From an uncultured Gammaproteobacteria bacterium (GTDB lineage Bacteria > Pseudomonadota > Gammaproteobacteria > JAADHQ01): a stretch of DNA of 64,000 bases. Below are positions 28,439-37,279 of this stretch, piece after piece. The first letter of the stretch is position 1. Each line of letters opens with the position of its first letter. The translations under genes were made by a program, and so were the position numbers. Under the pieces are notes generated by a model, which saw only the letters and a program-made list of their open reading frames with translations, did not search any database and was not told the origin of the DNA. Location of the stretch: NCBI GenBank assembly GCA_947258655.1, contig CAMYJD010000004.1, positions 7,644-71,643 on the forward strand, in the 5' to 3' direction.

Positions 28439-29146
28439 TCAGGAACTGCTCAGCCGCTTAATCCACTTTTGATAAAGGATGTCGGCCCATTGGTGTAGTG
28501 CAGTAATTCTGTTCTCCAGGCCAGCAAGGATTTCATCGGCATCCTGAATACATCCGGATTCATTCATTAGGTCGCTTTTATACTGGCGTACCCATTCCTC
28601 TACCATATCAATCGTCATTTCAAGGTGAAATTGCATGGCGATACTGTTGTTGAGTGCGAAAGCCTGATGAGGGCGGCATTTGCCGTGGAGCAAATCTGTC
28701 GCTCCTGGGGGTGTGGAGAAGCTGTCCGCATGCCAGTGAAATGGTACGATTTTTTCTGGCAATCCGTGTAACCACTCATGCGTCTCATTACCTCGCACGG
28801 GACTCACTTCATGCCAGCCGATTTCCATGCCGGGTCCATGTGTAATATCACCTCCAAGGGCCGCACTCATCAGTTGGGCACCGAGACAGATCCCCATTAC
28901 CGGAAGATGACTGTCTATAGCATTTCTGATCAGTCGTTTCTCGTCACTGATCCATTGCAGTGGATCGGTGACATTCATGGCGCCACCCATGAAGATCAAC
29001 CCAGATATGTCATCGAGAGATGACGGTACCTTTATGCCTTCATCGATACAAATAATTTCATAGGGTACATTTTCGCGAGTCAGTACCGTGCCCAGGTAAC
29101 CGGGCCCCTCACAAGCTACGTGGCGAAATATACGTACTGGTTTCAT
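28439..29146 (-). CDS. Class I glutamine amidotransferase (GATase1-like)
   Basis: Stand-alone GATase domain of 235 residues. The nucleophile cysteine is in M-G-I-C-L-G-A-Q-L, and the histidine and glutamate are in A-M-Q-F-H-L-E. No synthetase domain is attached. This fits the GMP-synthase-like amidotransferases of unknown acceptor, some of which act as gamma-glutamyl peptidases. It is divergent from egtB. It is not the class II enzyme EgtC of actinobacterial ergothioneine synthesis. Confidence 0.85.
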   Translation of the reverse strand: MKPVRIFRHVACEGPGYLGTVLTRENVPYEIICIDEGIKVPSSLDDISGLIFMGGAMNVTDPLQWISDEKRLIRNAIDSHLPVMGICLGAQLMSAALGGDITHGPGMEIGWHEVSPVRGNETHEWLHGLPEKIVPFHWHADSFSTPPGATDLLHGKCRPHQAFALNNSIAMQFHLEMTIDMVEEWVRQYKSDLMNESGCIQDADEILAGLENRITALHQWADILYQKWIKRLSSS

Positions 29147-29495
29147 GGTACCGTCTGGTCCGGCATAAATGCTGTCAGATTACATTTTCATTCACATCAG
29201 GATTAATTGCTTTGTGCATTCAAATATTAATTCAGTAACCTGATGATCATACCTTGAGTAGATTACGTTATATCTAACTCATTGGTTAAAATAGGTTTTT
29301 ATCATTTTTCATACTTCTATTAATCTTATATTCATGCATTATTCTAATATGTTATTATTTTAGTTAAGCAGTTCTGATGACACATAATACAACAGCAAGG
29401 ATGCAATAAAATTGTTTGTGAAACAAAAATGTAATATTTTGCGGATAGTTTTATTCAATACTTTGCTAGTAAGGTAAGAATAAATAAAGTTCATT
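29147..29495. other. Divergent intergenic region (amidotransferase / egtB)
   Basis: About 350 very AT-rich bases that must hold promoters for both divergent units. I recognise no regulator site, RNA gene or small coding frame. Confidence 0.4.
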
Positions 29496-30758
29496 ATGGA
29501 TAGGGCGACTGTTATCAATCCGTCACGTGATTTGTTAATTACAGACTATCAGCGTGTCAGGAGCTTCACCGAATACCTATGCAAGCCGTTACTGGTCGAT
29601 GATTACCAGATACAGTCTATTGTGCAAACCAGTCCTCCCAAGTGGCACATTGCACATGTGACCTGGTTTTTTGAGACATTTGTTTTGTCACACTTCCTGC
29701 CGCAGTATCAATATTTCAATCCGGACTTCGATTTCCTTTTTAACAGTTATTACTATACGCATGGCGAAATGCATCCGCGCGCCCAACGCGGCATGCTCTC
29801 ACGTCCCGGCGTCGATGAGGTCTACCAATATCGTGCTTACGTTAACGAACAGATGTTGGCGTTGATGCAAGGTGCTGATGAAGGCCAGTTAGAGGATCTG
29901 GTTTTCCGGGTAACCCTGGGTCTGAATCACGAGCAGCAACATCAGGAGCTGTTACTGATGGATATCAAACATAATCTGTCAATCAATCCGCTCAAACCTG
30001 CCTATCGTCCGGATCTTGAAGTGCCTGGAGTTTACACACGTCCAGTACAATGGTTGACCTGCGAGGCAGGCGAATATGAGATTGGCCATAGTGGAAACGG
30101 TTTTGCCTATGACAATGAAACCCCCAGGCATAAATGCCTGATACGTAAACATCGTCTGGCAGATCGTTTTGTCAGCAATGGCGAGTATCTCGAGTTTATA
30201 GAAGCAGGTGGCTACACAAACCCGGCCTTGTGGCTGGCAGATGGCTGGGCGTTGATTCAGCAAGCGCAATGGCAGCATCCACTCTATTGGCAAAAAAATG
30301 ACGATCAGTGGTTTCAATTCACACTGGGGGGTACGCGCGAACTTAATGAACACGAACCGGTCTGTCATATGAGTTATTATGAGGCGGATGCCTATGCCCG
30401 ATGGGCAGGTAAACGTCTGCCCTTGCAAGAGGAGCTGGAACTCATGCTTGAGCGACAAGCTGTAGATGGAAATTTTGTAGATACTGGTTTGTTGCACCCA
30501 GCAGCAGCCGGCGAAAAAGGACAATGGTTCGGCGACCTATGGGCATGGACGGCATCCCCCTATACGGCCTATCCCGGTTATCAGCCTTTGTCGGGTTCTA
30601 TAGGTGAATATAACGGTAAGTTTATGTCGAACCAGATGGTACTGAAGGGCGGTAGTTGCGTCACCTCGGCAGACCATGTACGCGCCAGTTATCGTAACTT
30701 TTTTTATCCAGATGAGCGTTGGGCATTTACAGGTCTGCGCCTGGCGGAGGACGTGTAA
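29496..30758 (+). CDS. egtB: Hercynine oxygenase EgtB (ergothioneine synthesis)
   Basis: Iron-dependent sulfoxide synthase that joins a thiol to hercynine. The N-terminal DinB-like domain carries the three iron ligands I would expect: H54 (H-I-A-H-V-T-W-F-F-E) and H145/H149 (L-N-H-E-Q-Q-H-Q-E). The C-terminal part is a formylglycine-generating-enzyme fold (G-K-R-L-P-L-Q-E-E-L-E, then L-K-G-G-S-C-V-T, then R-A-S-Y-R-N-F-F-Y-P). Length 420 is typical. Its stop overlaps the egtD start. Whether it uses cysteine or gamma-glutamylcysteine cannot be read from the sequence alone. Confidence 0.9.
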   Translation: MDRATVINPSRDLLITDYQRVRSFTEYLCKPLLVDDYQIQSIVQTSPPKWHIAHVTWFFETFVLSHFLPQYQYFNPDFDFLFNSYYYTHGEMHPRAQRGMLSRPGVDEVYQYRAYVNEQMLALMQGADEGQLEDLVFRVTLGLNHEQQHQELLLMDIKHNLSINPLKPAYRPDLEVPGVYTRPVQWLTCEAGEYEIGHSGNGFAYDNETPRHKCLIRKHRLADRFVSNGEYLEFIEAGGYTNPALWLADGWALIQQAQWQHPLYWQKNDDQWFQFTLGGTRELNEHEPVCHMSYYEADAYARWAGKRLPLQEELELMLERQAVDGNFVDTGLLHPAAAGEKGQWFGDLWAWTASPYTAYPGYQPLSGSIGEYNGKFMSNQMVLKGGSCVTSADHVRASYRNFFYPDERWAFTGLRLAEDV

Positions 30759-31717
30759 TGAGTAGTAATGTTACCTTTCATGATTATAAACCCGAGACAT
30801 TAAGCCTGCATGACGCCGTCGTGGATGGCTTGTCTCAGGGGCGTAAGTCAATTCCACCGAAGTTCTTTTATGATGAACGCGGCTCGCGACTGTTCGACAA
30901 GATTTGCGAGCAACCTGAATACTATCCGCCGTTCATAGAGCAGAACATGCTCGATGAGAAGTCTGCTGAGATCGCGGCATTGACCGGCACCAATAGAGTC
31001 CTGATTGAACCTGGAGCAGGCAGCGCGATCAAGGTTCGCCTGCTACTGGATGCGCTCAAACCTTCGGCATTCATTCCTATGGATATATCATTTGAGCATT
31101 TAAGAACAGCTGCAATGGATTTATCTAAGGATTATCCATGGTTGCGCGTGCATGCTACGTGTGTAGATTACACGCATTCGTTGCCGATACCGGACGTTGT
31201 GCCTGACGGACCCAGGCTGATATTTTTTCCCGGCTCCAGTATTGGTAATTTCGAACCACTCGAAGCGGAAAAATTCTTATCGATGATGAGGGATACAGCA
31301 GGGGATGACGGTATGATCCTGATCGGTGTGGATACCAAGAAAAATGAAGCCACGCTGAATGCCGCCTATAATGATGAGGCCGGCATCACGGCGGAATTTA
31401 ATCTTAACCTGTTGCACCGTATGCGCGCAGAACTGGGGCTTAAATGTGAACCGAAGCATTTCGACCATAAGGCATTTTATAATGCAGATGCCGGTCGAAT
31501 AGAAATGCATCTGGTCAGCAAGCAGGAACAGACCCTGCGATTTAATGGCCACAGGTTCGCGATGGACAAAGACGAAACCTTGCATACGGAAAATTCCTAT
31601 AAGTATTCACCCGGGGAATTCCTACAGCTGGCCTCAAAATGCGGACTCGATGAGGTTCGCTATTGGCTCGATGATGAGGGTTACTTCGCAATCTATTTAT
31701 TTGAAGTGCGAAGTTAG
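30758..31717 (+). CDS. egtD: L-histidine N-alpha-methyltransferase EgtD
   Basis: Adds three methyl groups to histidine to make hercynine, the substrate of EgtB. It has the EgtD/DUF2260 pattern: P-P-K-F-F-Y-D-E-R-G-S-R-L-F-D, then the SAM site I-E-P-G-A-G-S, and F-F-P-G-S-S-I-G-N-F. I begin at the ATG at 30758, which shares a base with the egtB TAA; an upstream in-frame ATG lies inside egtB. No egtA, egtC or egtE gene is beside it, as in many proteobacterial egtBD pairs. Confidence 0.92.
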   Translation: MSSNVTFHDYKPETLSLHDAVVDGLSQGRKSIPPKFFYDERGSRLFDKICEQPEYYPPFIEQNMLDEKSAEIAALTGTNRVLIEPGAGSAIKVRLLLDALKPSAFIPMDISFEHLRTAAMDLSKDYPWLRVHATCVDYTHSLPIPDVVPDGPRLIFFPGSSIGNFEPLEAEKFLSMMRDTAGDDGMILIGVDTKKNEATLNAAYNDEAGITAEFNLNLLHRMRAELGLKCEPKHFDHKAFYNADAGRIEMHLVSKQEQTLRFNGHRFAMDKDETLHTENSYKYSPGEFLQLASKCGLDEVRYWLDDEGYFAIYLFEVRS

Positions 31718-31806
31718 CAGGAGACCATTAACAGGGGCATAAATAACGGCCCGAGAAACCTGAGCGCAATATATCAACTTCTGCTTTCATAATTTATACT
31801 ATCGGT

Positions 31807-32952
31807 ATGATCATTCATGTCGATATGGATGCGTTTTTTGCATCGGTTGAATTACGCGAACGGCCGGAGCTGACAGGTTTACCAGTTGTTGTCGGTGGTT
31901 CTGCCAGCGGCCGTGGGGTAGTGGCGGCGGCGAGTTATCAGGCACGCAAGTTTGGCGTTTTCAGTGCAATGCCAATGACCACTGCGTTACGCCTGTGTCC
32001 TGACCTGGTTTGCCTGCCGGTGAATATGGGCCTGTATGTCAGCGTATCGCAACAGATACATCAGATATTTTCTCGCTATACCCCTGTAATTGAATCTTTA
32101 TCATTGGATGAGGCCTTTCTGGATGTGGGCGCAAGTGAAAAGCTGTTTGGTACGGCAGCAGAGATAGCCAGGCAAATAAAATCAGATATTAAAAATGAAT
32201 GCCAGCTGATAGCCTCTGCCGGTGTAGCGCCCAATAAATTTGTTGCGAAAATTGCCTCTGATATCGACAAGCCCGATGGTTATGTCGTCGTAGAGCCAGG
32301 TGGAGTACAGGATTTTCTCGATCCTTTGCCAATTAAACGCATCTGGGGAGTAGGTAAAAAAACGGAGCAGAGACTAAAGCAGGCTGGAATTAATACAATA
32401 CATGATGTGCGTAACAAGCGGGCGGATTGGTTGATTCAACGTTTTGGTAAACTGGGCGAGCATATTTTCCGATTGGCTAATGGGCTGGATGCACGTGACG
32501 TCATTGCTGATGCAAAAGCAAAATCGGTTTCATCTGAAACAACCTTTGCCAGTGATATACAGGACAAAGACATTTTACTGGCAACGCTTGCTCAATTATC
32601 CGAACAGGTTGCGGCACGTCTGCGTGATAAGGATGTAAAAGGTAAAACCATCAGTATAAAAATACGCTTCCATGATTTTAAAACAATAACGCGATCTAGA
32701 ACCCTGGCGGAAAGCACGTTCAGCACCAAACAGATATGGCTAACGGCTAAACAGTTGTTTTTAGACGTCTTGCGTACGGGTGCAACACCGATAAGGCTGG
32801 TAGGTGTGAGTGTTTCCGGGTTTGCGGGCAACGAAGCACAACAGGGCGACTTGTTTGAGCAGGACGTCAAGCAGGACAAGCTTGATGTGCTTAGTGATGA
32901 AATCAACCAGCGCTTTGGTAAATCCAAAATACACCGTGGTAGAAAGATTTAA
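31807..32952 (+). CDS. dinB: DNA polymerase IV (DinB)
   Basis: Y-family translesion polymerase. The catalytic aspartate is in I-I-H-V-D-M-D-A-F-F-A-S-V-E and the second acidic pair in S-L-D-E-A-F-L-D-V. The little-finger domain is intact. Near the C terminus Q-G-D-L-F fits the clamp-binding consensus Q-x-x-L-F, with about 30 further residues after it, which makes the protein (381) longer than E. coli DinB (351). I see no clear SOS box upstream. Confidence 0.93.
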   Translation: MIIHVDMDAFFASVELRERPELTGLPVVVGGSASGRGVVAAASYQARKFGVFSAMPMTTALRLCPDLVCLPVNMGLYVSVSQQIHQIFSRYTPVIESLSLDEAFLDVGASEKLFGTAAEIARQIKSDIKNECQLIASAGVAPNKFVAKIASDIDKPDGYVVVEPGGVQDFLDPLPIKRIWGVGKKTEQRLKQAGINTIHDVRNKRADWLIQRFGKLGEHIFRLANGLDARDVIADAKAKSVSSETTFASDIQDKDILLATLAQLSEQVAARLRDKDVKGKTISIKIRFHDFKTITRSRTLAESTFSTKQIWLTAKQLFLDVLRTGATPIRLVGVSVSGFAGNEAQQGDLFEQDVKQDKLDVLSDEINQRFGKSKIHRGRKI

Positions 32953-33040
32953 AGAATTAATCAGACGCAGAGTGGACATAGACGCATAAATAACGATCTG
33001 TTGATGGCAATTCGCTGTGAGCTTTCGGGATAAATGGAGT

Positions 33041-33319
33041 TTATACTGCCAGCTCGGCTTCAATGAATTTTCGCAGTTTATCGCGGCAATTTGTTACCTT
33101 GCAATCATCGGCATAGCGGCAATCCAGTTGTATATCTAGTACGACCTCATCCTCTATATCCAACATGCATACCAGCGCAATCTCTTCGCGCTCGGTTTCT
33201 GATTGGGCCTGCTGTAGTAGACTTATCGTACTGTAATTATCAACAAAGCGTTTTTTGGCAAACTTGGCGATGTGATCAAAATCATAATGCCCAAAGCAGC
33301 CTGGATTATGATAAACCAT
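33041..33319 (-). CDS. Conserved-looking small hypothetical protein
   Basis: Unrecognised protein of 92 residues with no signal peptide. The centre is acidic (L-D-I-E-D-E-V-V-L-D-I) and three cysteines lie in the C-terminal third (C-R-Y-A-D-D-C-K-V-T-N-C), a spacing that could bind a metal. Codon use looks normal for the neighbourhood. It is convergent with dinB. Confidence 0.55.
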   Translation of the reverse strand: MVYHNPGCFGHYDFDHIAKFAKKRFVDNYSTISLLQQAQSETEREEIALVCMLDIEDEVVLDIQLDCRYADDCKVTNCRDKLRKFIEAELAV

Positions 33320-33587
33320 AACGGTGATACCTTAACTATCCTGCTATTTATTTATAATTAGATTCTAGATCGTATTTTCGAAATAGTAATTGATGCAGGT
33401 CAACAAATCCGGTTCTAGTAAATAGTTTGAGTAGTTTAATATAAACAACTATCGTAACAGGAGTTGTGTAATACGCCAGGAGGCAGGCTACGATAGCGTT
33501 GAATTCAAGCTTCATCCATATGGCTCGGTCCATTGGTCCGGCCATTGCCGGCTGGCTGTGAGTCTGGGCCGGATCTATTTCGATCAC
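33320..33587. other. Intergenic region, no convincing gene
   Basis: A 79-codon minus-strand frame at 33348-33587 has no ribosome-binding site and no family pattern that I know; I treat it as chance. Together with the fragment at 33588-33701 this region may be decayed sequence. Confidence 0.35.
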
Positions 33588-33701
33588 TCATTTTTTATTG
33601 CTATCAATTGCCAAACTCATGTCGACTCGGCCAATCCCACTTGCGAGTGTTTTCATGTGATTAACAACATCATGATCTGCAGATTCCGGCAATAATTGTA
33701 G
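33588..33701 (-). pseudogene. Possible C-terminal remnant of an unknown gene
   Basis: An open frame of 37 codons reads L-Q-L-L-P-E-S-A-D-H-D-V-V-N-H-M and ends D-M-S-L-A-I-D-S-N-K-K before TGA. It looks like the real end of a protein and a different minus frame just upstream (about 33702-33790) also reads protein-like (V-P-G-V-A-E-R-Q-T-L-A). A frameshift between them would explain this. I cannot name the family. Confidence 0.3.
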
Positions 33702-33881
33702 TTATGCACCACTTATGCTGGCAAGCATGCGGCCAATGTTTGCCGCTCAGCGACTCCCGGTACCCGCTGGAAATGCGATTAATCTAATATTTACAATATC
33801 TTATCGTAACATCCTGGTTATGGAATAGTTATTGCTGTGTACTGGTTATAGACAATGGCTATGGAATAACCGGGTGAAGCT

Positions 33882-34706
33882 ATGAAACGAGTAATTGGTA
33901 ATTTAAATCATTCAACGACCATCGGACTTGGCGGTGGCATGCTGCTGATACTGGTCATGATCCTGCTGGCCCCGGAGCATATCGGCGCATTTTTAAATAT
34001 TCCCGGTCTCATTGTCGTGCTGGGCGGTACAGTGGCGGCAACATTGGTCAGCCGGCCGATAGCAGAAGTCGTACGGGTATGGCGGCAGGTGCCGATGCTG
34101 TTGGAAGATTACTGTCCGGATGCCGAGACCGAATTAAAACAGTTGCTCAATTTTGCGGAACTTTACCGCCGTGGTGCCATACGCCCGGCCGAGGAGCACA
34201 TAGCAACTATTAATCACCCGATGCTTGGAGCCGGTCTGCAGCATATCGTCGACGGTGGTCCTCGTAATGGACTGGTCAAATTAATCCGCTACCGTATCAA
34301 TGCCCAGCGCCAACGGGGTGAGGCCGAGGTGCAGATCTTACGTACCATGGCGGTATTTGCGCCTGCCTTTGGTATGCTCGGTACGCTGTTCGGACTCATT
34401 CACATGTTGTATGGACTTGGATCCAGCGGTATCGCAGAGATTGGCGCGGCCATGGGTTTTGCGATGATTACCACGTTGTATGGCATTGTTGCGGCGAATC
34501 TGTTCCTGAAACCATTGGCGATGAAGCTCGAACGCCGCCATCAACAGGAAATCGCCTTGAATAATATGCTCGGCGAGGGCCTGTTGATGGTGCAAGAGCG
34601 TAGTCATCCGTCATTTATTCTGGATTCACTTGCATCATTAGGCGGCATGCAATCAAGCGGTTTGTCGTCCCATGACAACGCTTCTTCGCTGGTCAATGCC
34701 GCGTAG
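33882..34706 (+). CDS. motA: Flagellar motor stator protein MotA
   Basis: MotA/PomA-type stator subunit of 274 residues. It opens with two membrane helices (G-L-G-G-G-M-L-L-I-L-V-M-I-L-L and I-P-G-L-I-V-V-L-G-G-T-V-A-A-T), then a cytoplasmic domain, then two more helices (M-A-V-F-A-P-A-F-G-M-L-G-T-L-F-G-L and F-A-M-I-T-T-L-Y-G-I-V-A-A-N). The motif P-A-F-G-M-L-G-T-x-x-G-L is a family hallmark. It conducts ions with MotB, 12 bases downstream. Whether protons or sodium ions are used cannot be decided from the sequence. Confidence 0.92.
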   Translation: MKRVIGNLNHSTTIGLGGGMLLILVMILLAPEHIGAFLNIPGLIVVLGGTVAATLVSRPIAEVVRVWRQVPMLLEDYCPDAETELKQLLNFAELYRRGAIRPAEEHIATINHPMLGAGLQHIVDGGPRNGLVKLIRYRINAQRQRGEAEVQILRTMAVFAPAFGMLGTLFGLIHMLYGLGSSGIAEIGAAMGFAMITTLYGIVAANLFLKPLAMKLERRHQQEIALNNMLGEGLLMVQERSHPSFILDSLASLGGMQSSGLSSHDNASSLVNAA

Positions 34707-34717
34707 GTACAGGAAAG

Positions 34718-35908
34718 ATGTCGGCCTCCGTTATTGATTTCAATGCAGTGCGCAATGCTAGTTCAACGGTTCATGACTCTGAACCGGAGATAGAGCTGTA
34801 TGCAGATATTGTAGCTGAAGACAGTAGTGATGCTTCCGCAAGTTCATACCAGGAAGGCTGGATCATCAGTTACGTCGATATCCTCACGTTGTTATTGACC
34901 TTGTTCATAATTTTGCTGGCAGTATCGCATTTCCAGCCCGATGCTTTATCGCTACATCAATCTGATATCGAAATGAGCACAGCAGAAAAACAGAATCCGC
35001 AATTAGCGCAAAGAGCCAGCGTTGATATACAGGTATCCAGCATCGCGCCTATAGCAGAAGAGCTGGAAGCAGAGAAGCATGAACAGATGCAAAGCCAGAT
35101 TAATGGACAGAATGGCAGCACCGCAATAATGCACGATGAAGAGCTGGTATCACCTGCGATAGCAGATGTACTAAAAACAGGAGAACATACCCTGAATACC
35201 GCTGAAGCAGGACTGGTACGTATGCATGAGCTAGATCCATTTATAGAATACAAGCATGAATATCTGGATTTAGATACGGCAGGACTGTTCGATAGGCAGA
35301 TTGATATAGCAAAAATATTCCCACTGCACTCGGGCTTCGATGAAATGCCTAACGATCAGGAAGAAGACGCACCAACCCAACAGCAAGGTGTGAGTGCGGA
35401 ACTAGCGTTGGCTAATAATCATGAACAGGACACGGCGACAGTAGCGCATGAACGTGATAGCGCACTACTCAGCAAGATCAAGAATTCTCAACTGGGGGCG
35501 CAGATCGAGATTAGCGAAGTTAAGGATCGTGTTAATCTCGAAATCAGTGATCATGTATTGTTTGCGCAGGGCAGTGCAGACCTGAAAGCGGAAGGCATGC
35601 AATTGCTCGAGCAGTTGGCCGGGATGATTAATGGATCGCTGATGAATATTTCAGTCGAAGGTCATACCGACAACGTGCCAATCAATAATACCCACTTCCC
35701 GTCCAATTGGGAGTTATCCACCACGCGGGCGACGTTGGTGACAAGACATCTGATTGAAAATGACATTACCCCCGATCGTATTCGAGCCATAGGTTATGCT
35801 GATACTCGTCCACGGGCAGATAATGGAACCATACAGGGCCGAGAGCGTAACCGGCGTGTCTCGATCATCCTGCATATGCCCGAGGCAGATACGCGCGAAG
35901 GCGGATAA
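34718..35908 (+). CDS. motB: Flagellar motor stator protein MotB
   Basis: Stator anchor of 396 residues. The single membrane helix near 48-70 carries the ion-binding D54 in S-Y-V-D-I-L-T-L-L-L-T-L. A C-terminal OmpA-like domain (about 270-390) binds peptidoglycan (E-G-H-T-D-N-V-P, then N-W-E-L-S-T-T-R-A, then R-N-R-R-V-S-I). Between them lies a long acidic, low-complexity linker of about 200 residues, clearly longer than in usual MotB (about 300 in all). There are no flagellar structural genes nearby. Confidence 0.9.
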   Translation: MSASVIDFNAVRNASSTVHDSEPEIELYADIVAEDSSDASASSYQEGWIISYVDILTLLLTLFIILLAVSHFQPDALSLHQSDIEMSTAEKQNPQLAQRASVDIQVSSIAPIAEELEAEKHEQMQSQINGQNGSTAIMHDEELVSPAIADVLKTGEHTLNTAEAGLVRMHELDPFIEYKHEYLDLDTAGLFDRQIDIAKIFPLHSGFDEMPNDQEEDAPTQQQGVSAELALANNHEQDTATVAHERDSALLSKIKNSQLGAQIEISEVKDRVNLEISDHVLFAQGSADLKAEGMQLLEQLAGMINGSLMNISVEGHTDNVPINNTHFPSNWELSTTRATLVTRHLIENDITPDRIRAIGYADTRPRADNGTIQGRERNRRVSIILHMPEADTREGG

Positions 35909-35996
35909 AACTAGGCTAAACACCTCAATGCAAACGGGATCGGTGTGAACCCGCCTCAGTTATCAGGGTATGGATTGGGCGTTGACTGCCATGGTT

Positions 35997-36827
35997 CTAT
36001 GCCGGTATATAGGGAAGCAGTAGCAGGGCCACTATGCAGATCGAGGCGACGGTCAGAATATAAACAGTAATTGGTGATAATAATCTCTTTTGTTCTTGCT
36101 TGTGTGTAAACAGTTCGTCACGGCTTGTATGCAGAACAGGTCGTTCAGTATTTTTCGCTGCCTTCGCAACCACCGTGTCTTCTTTATTGTCTTTGCTTTG
36201 CTTGAATTGTTCCTTAACCATATGCAGGGCTTCAAGTTCATCGGCAGCGGGCGTTGGTTGTGGCTTAAGTTGTTGGGAATTGTTTTCTGCTATGTTTTCA
36301 CCTTCAGCATTATGTGCCTTTTTCTGAAGTTTAGCCTCCATCTTGCGCAGAAACTCCAGTTCGTCGATGCTGGGTGTTGGCCGGGTGGTGCCCTGTGTCT
36401 GGCTCGATTCGGCTGTCGCGTTTCCTGGCGGAATGGAAGGCTCGTGTTGATTTGCTGATTCAGATTCCTTCAGTCTCTTCATCAGCTCACTACTGTCGAG
36501 CACCATTGTTTCCTGGTGATCCGATGCGGATTCCTGCTGTGTATCGGATGAAAACATAATGCGATAGTCGCCAAATGTAATGACATCACCACTATGCAGC
36601 GTGTGCTTTGTGATCGGTTTACCATTCACATAAGTGCCATTGGTGCTGCCGAGGTCTTCTATATGAGAGGCATCAAACAATGTGATAATTTTCGCATGGT
36701 GTCCGCTAAGATAAGGGTGGTCAAAATGGAGATCATTATCGTGATTTCGCCCGATGGTTAATTCGCCATGGGTGAGTTCGATATCATCTAGCTTGAATTT
36801 GTCGCGATTAATTTTAATTCTGTTCAT
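35997..36827 (-). CDS. FHA-domain protein with C-terminal membrane anchor
   Basis: The N-terminal FHA domain (about 20-95) is complete: G-R-N-H-D-N-D-L, then S-G-H-H-A-K-I, then G-S-T-N-G-T-Y-V-N-G, the phosphothreonine-binding residues. A charged, low-complexity middle part follows with two copies of a P-x-x-D-E-L-E-x-L motif (about 150 and 195). One membrane helix sits at the very end (V-Y-I-L-T-V-A-S-I-C-I-V-A-L-L-L-L), so it is tail-anchored with the FHA domain in the cytoplasm. It converges on motB. No Ser/Thr kinase gene is in the window. Confidence 0.85.
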   Translation of the reverse strand: MNRIKINRDKFKLDDIELTHGELTIGRNHDNDLHFDHPYLSGHHAKIITLFDASHIEDLGSTNGTYVNGKPITKHTLHSGDVITFGDYRIMFSSDTQQESASDHQETMVLDSSELMKRLKESESANQHEPSIPPGNATAESSQTQGTTRPTPSIDELEFLRKMEAKLQKKAHNAEGENIAENNSQQLKPQPTPAADELEALHMVKEQFKQSKDNKEDTVVAKAAKNTERPVLHTSRDELFTHKQEQKRLLSPITVYILTVASICIVALLLLPYIPA

Positions 36828-37279
36828 ATCTGTATTGGCAAATATGTGATACTGATTAATACTTGTATCGGTAGATTACCCATATGCTTGAATAGACGCC
36901 AGCTTATTGCTTGATAATTAATTGTAAATTATGCACATATACCCGGACGGGAGGGCATGCAAGAGGGTAAGGGAAGTCACAAGTTGTTGTAATTAAAAAA
37001 AAAGGTTTGATACTGGCGTAATATGCTGGTAAACACCAGTGATAATCACGGCCTTCTGATAGGGGGTGCAGGATCTTGTCTGAAAACCGGAGAATTCAAT
37101 CTTTTTTAGAAGGTTTGCCGTGATAATTGCAGGCAACGATACAGGGATGGATCATAGGTTAGTCAATGGAATGGCAAGTCGGTTTCATTCGTGCCAATGT
37201 CGTATTCTGATCGCTGTATAATATATACTAATGGTTTGTATGGCTTTATAGGGTTCAATCCGTTAAGTATCGGCTCAAT
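36828..37279. other. Intergenic region with short hairpins, no gene
   Basis: About 450 bases. CTGGT/ACCAG forms a small stem at 37026-37038, and ATCACGGC near 37045 pairs with GCCGTGAT near 37117. These could be remnants of a structured element; I cannot identify one. No coding pattern was seen. Confidence 0.35.

Noticed and set aside
28439-31717. Amidotransferase as EgtC in an ergothioneine operon
   Set aside because: It is a class I enzyme (C-L-G-A-Q nucleophile) on the opposite strand, whereas EgtC is class II with an N-terminal cysteine.
33348-33587. 79-codon minus-strand frame before motA
   Set aside because: No ribosome-binding site, no family pattern, and a composition like chance translation.
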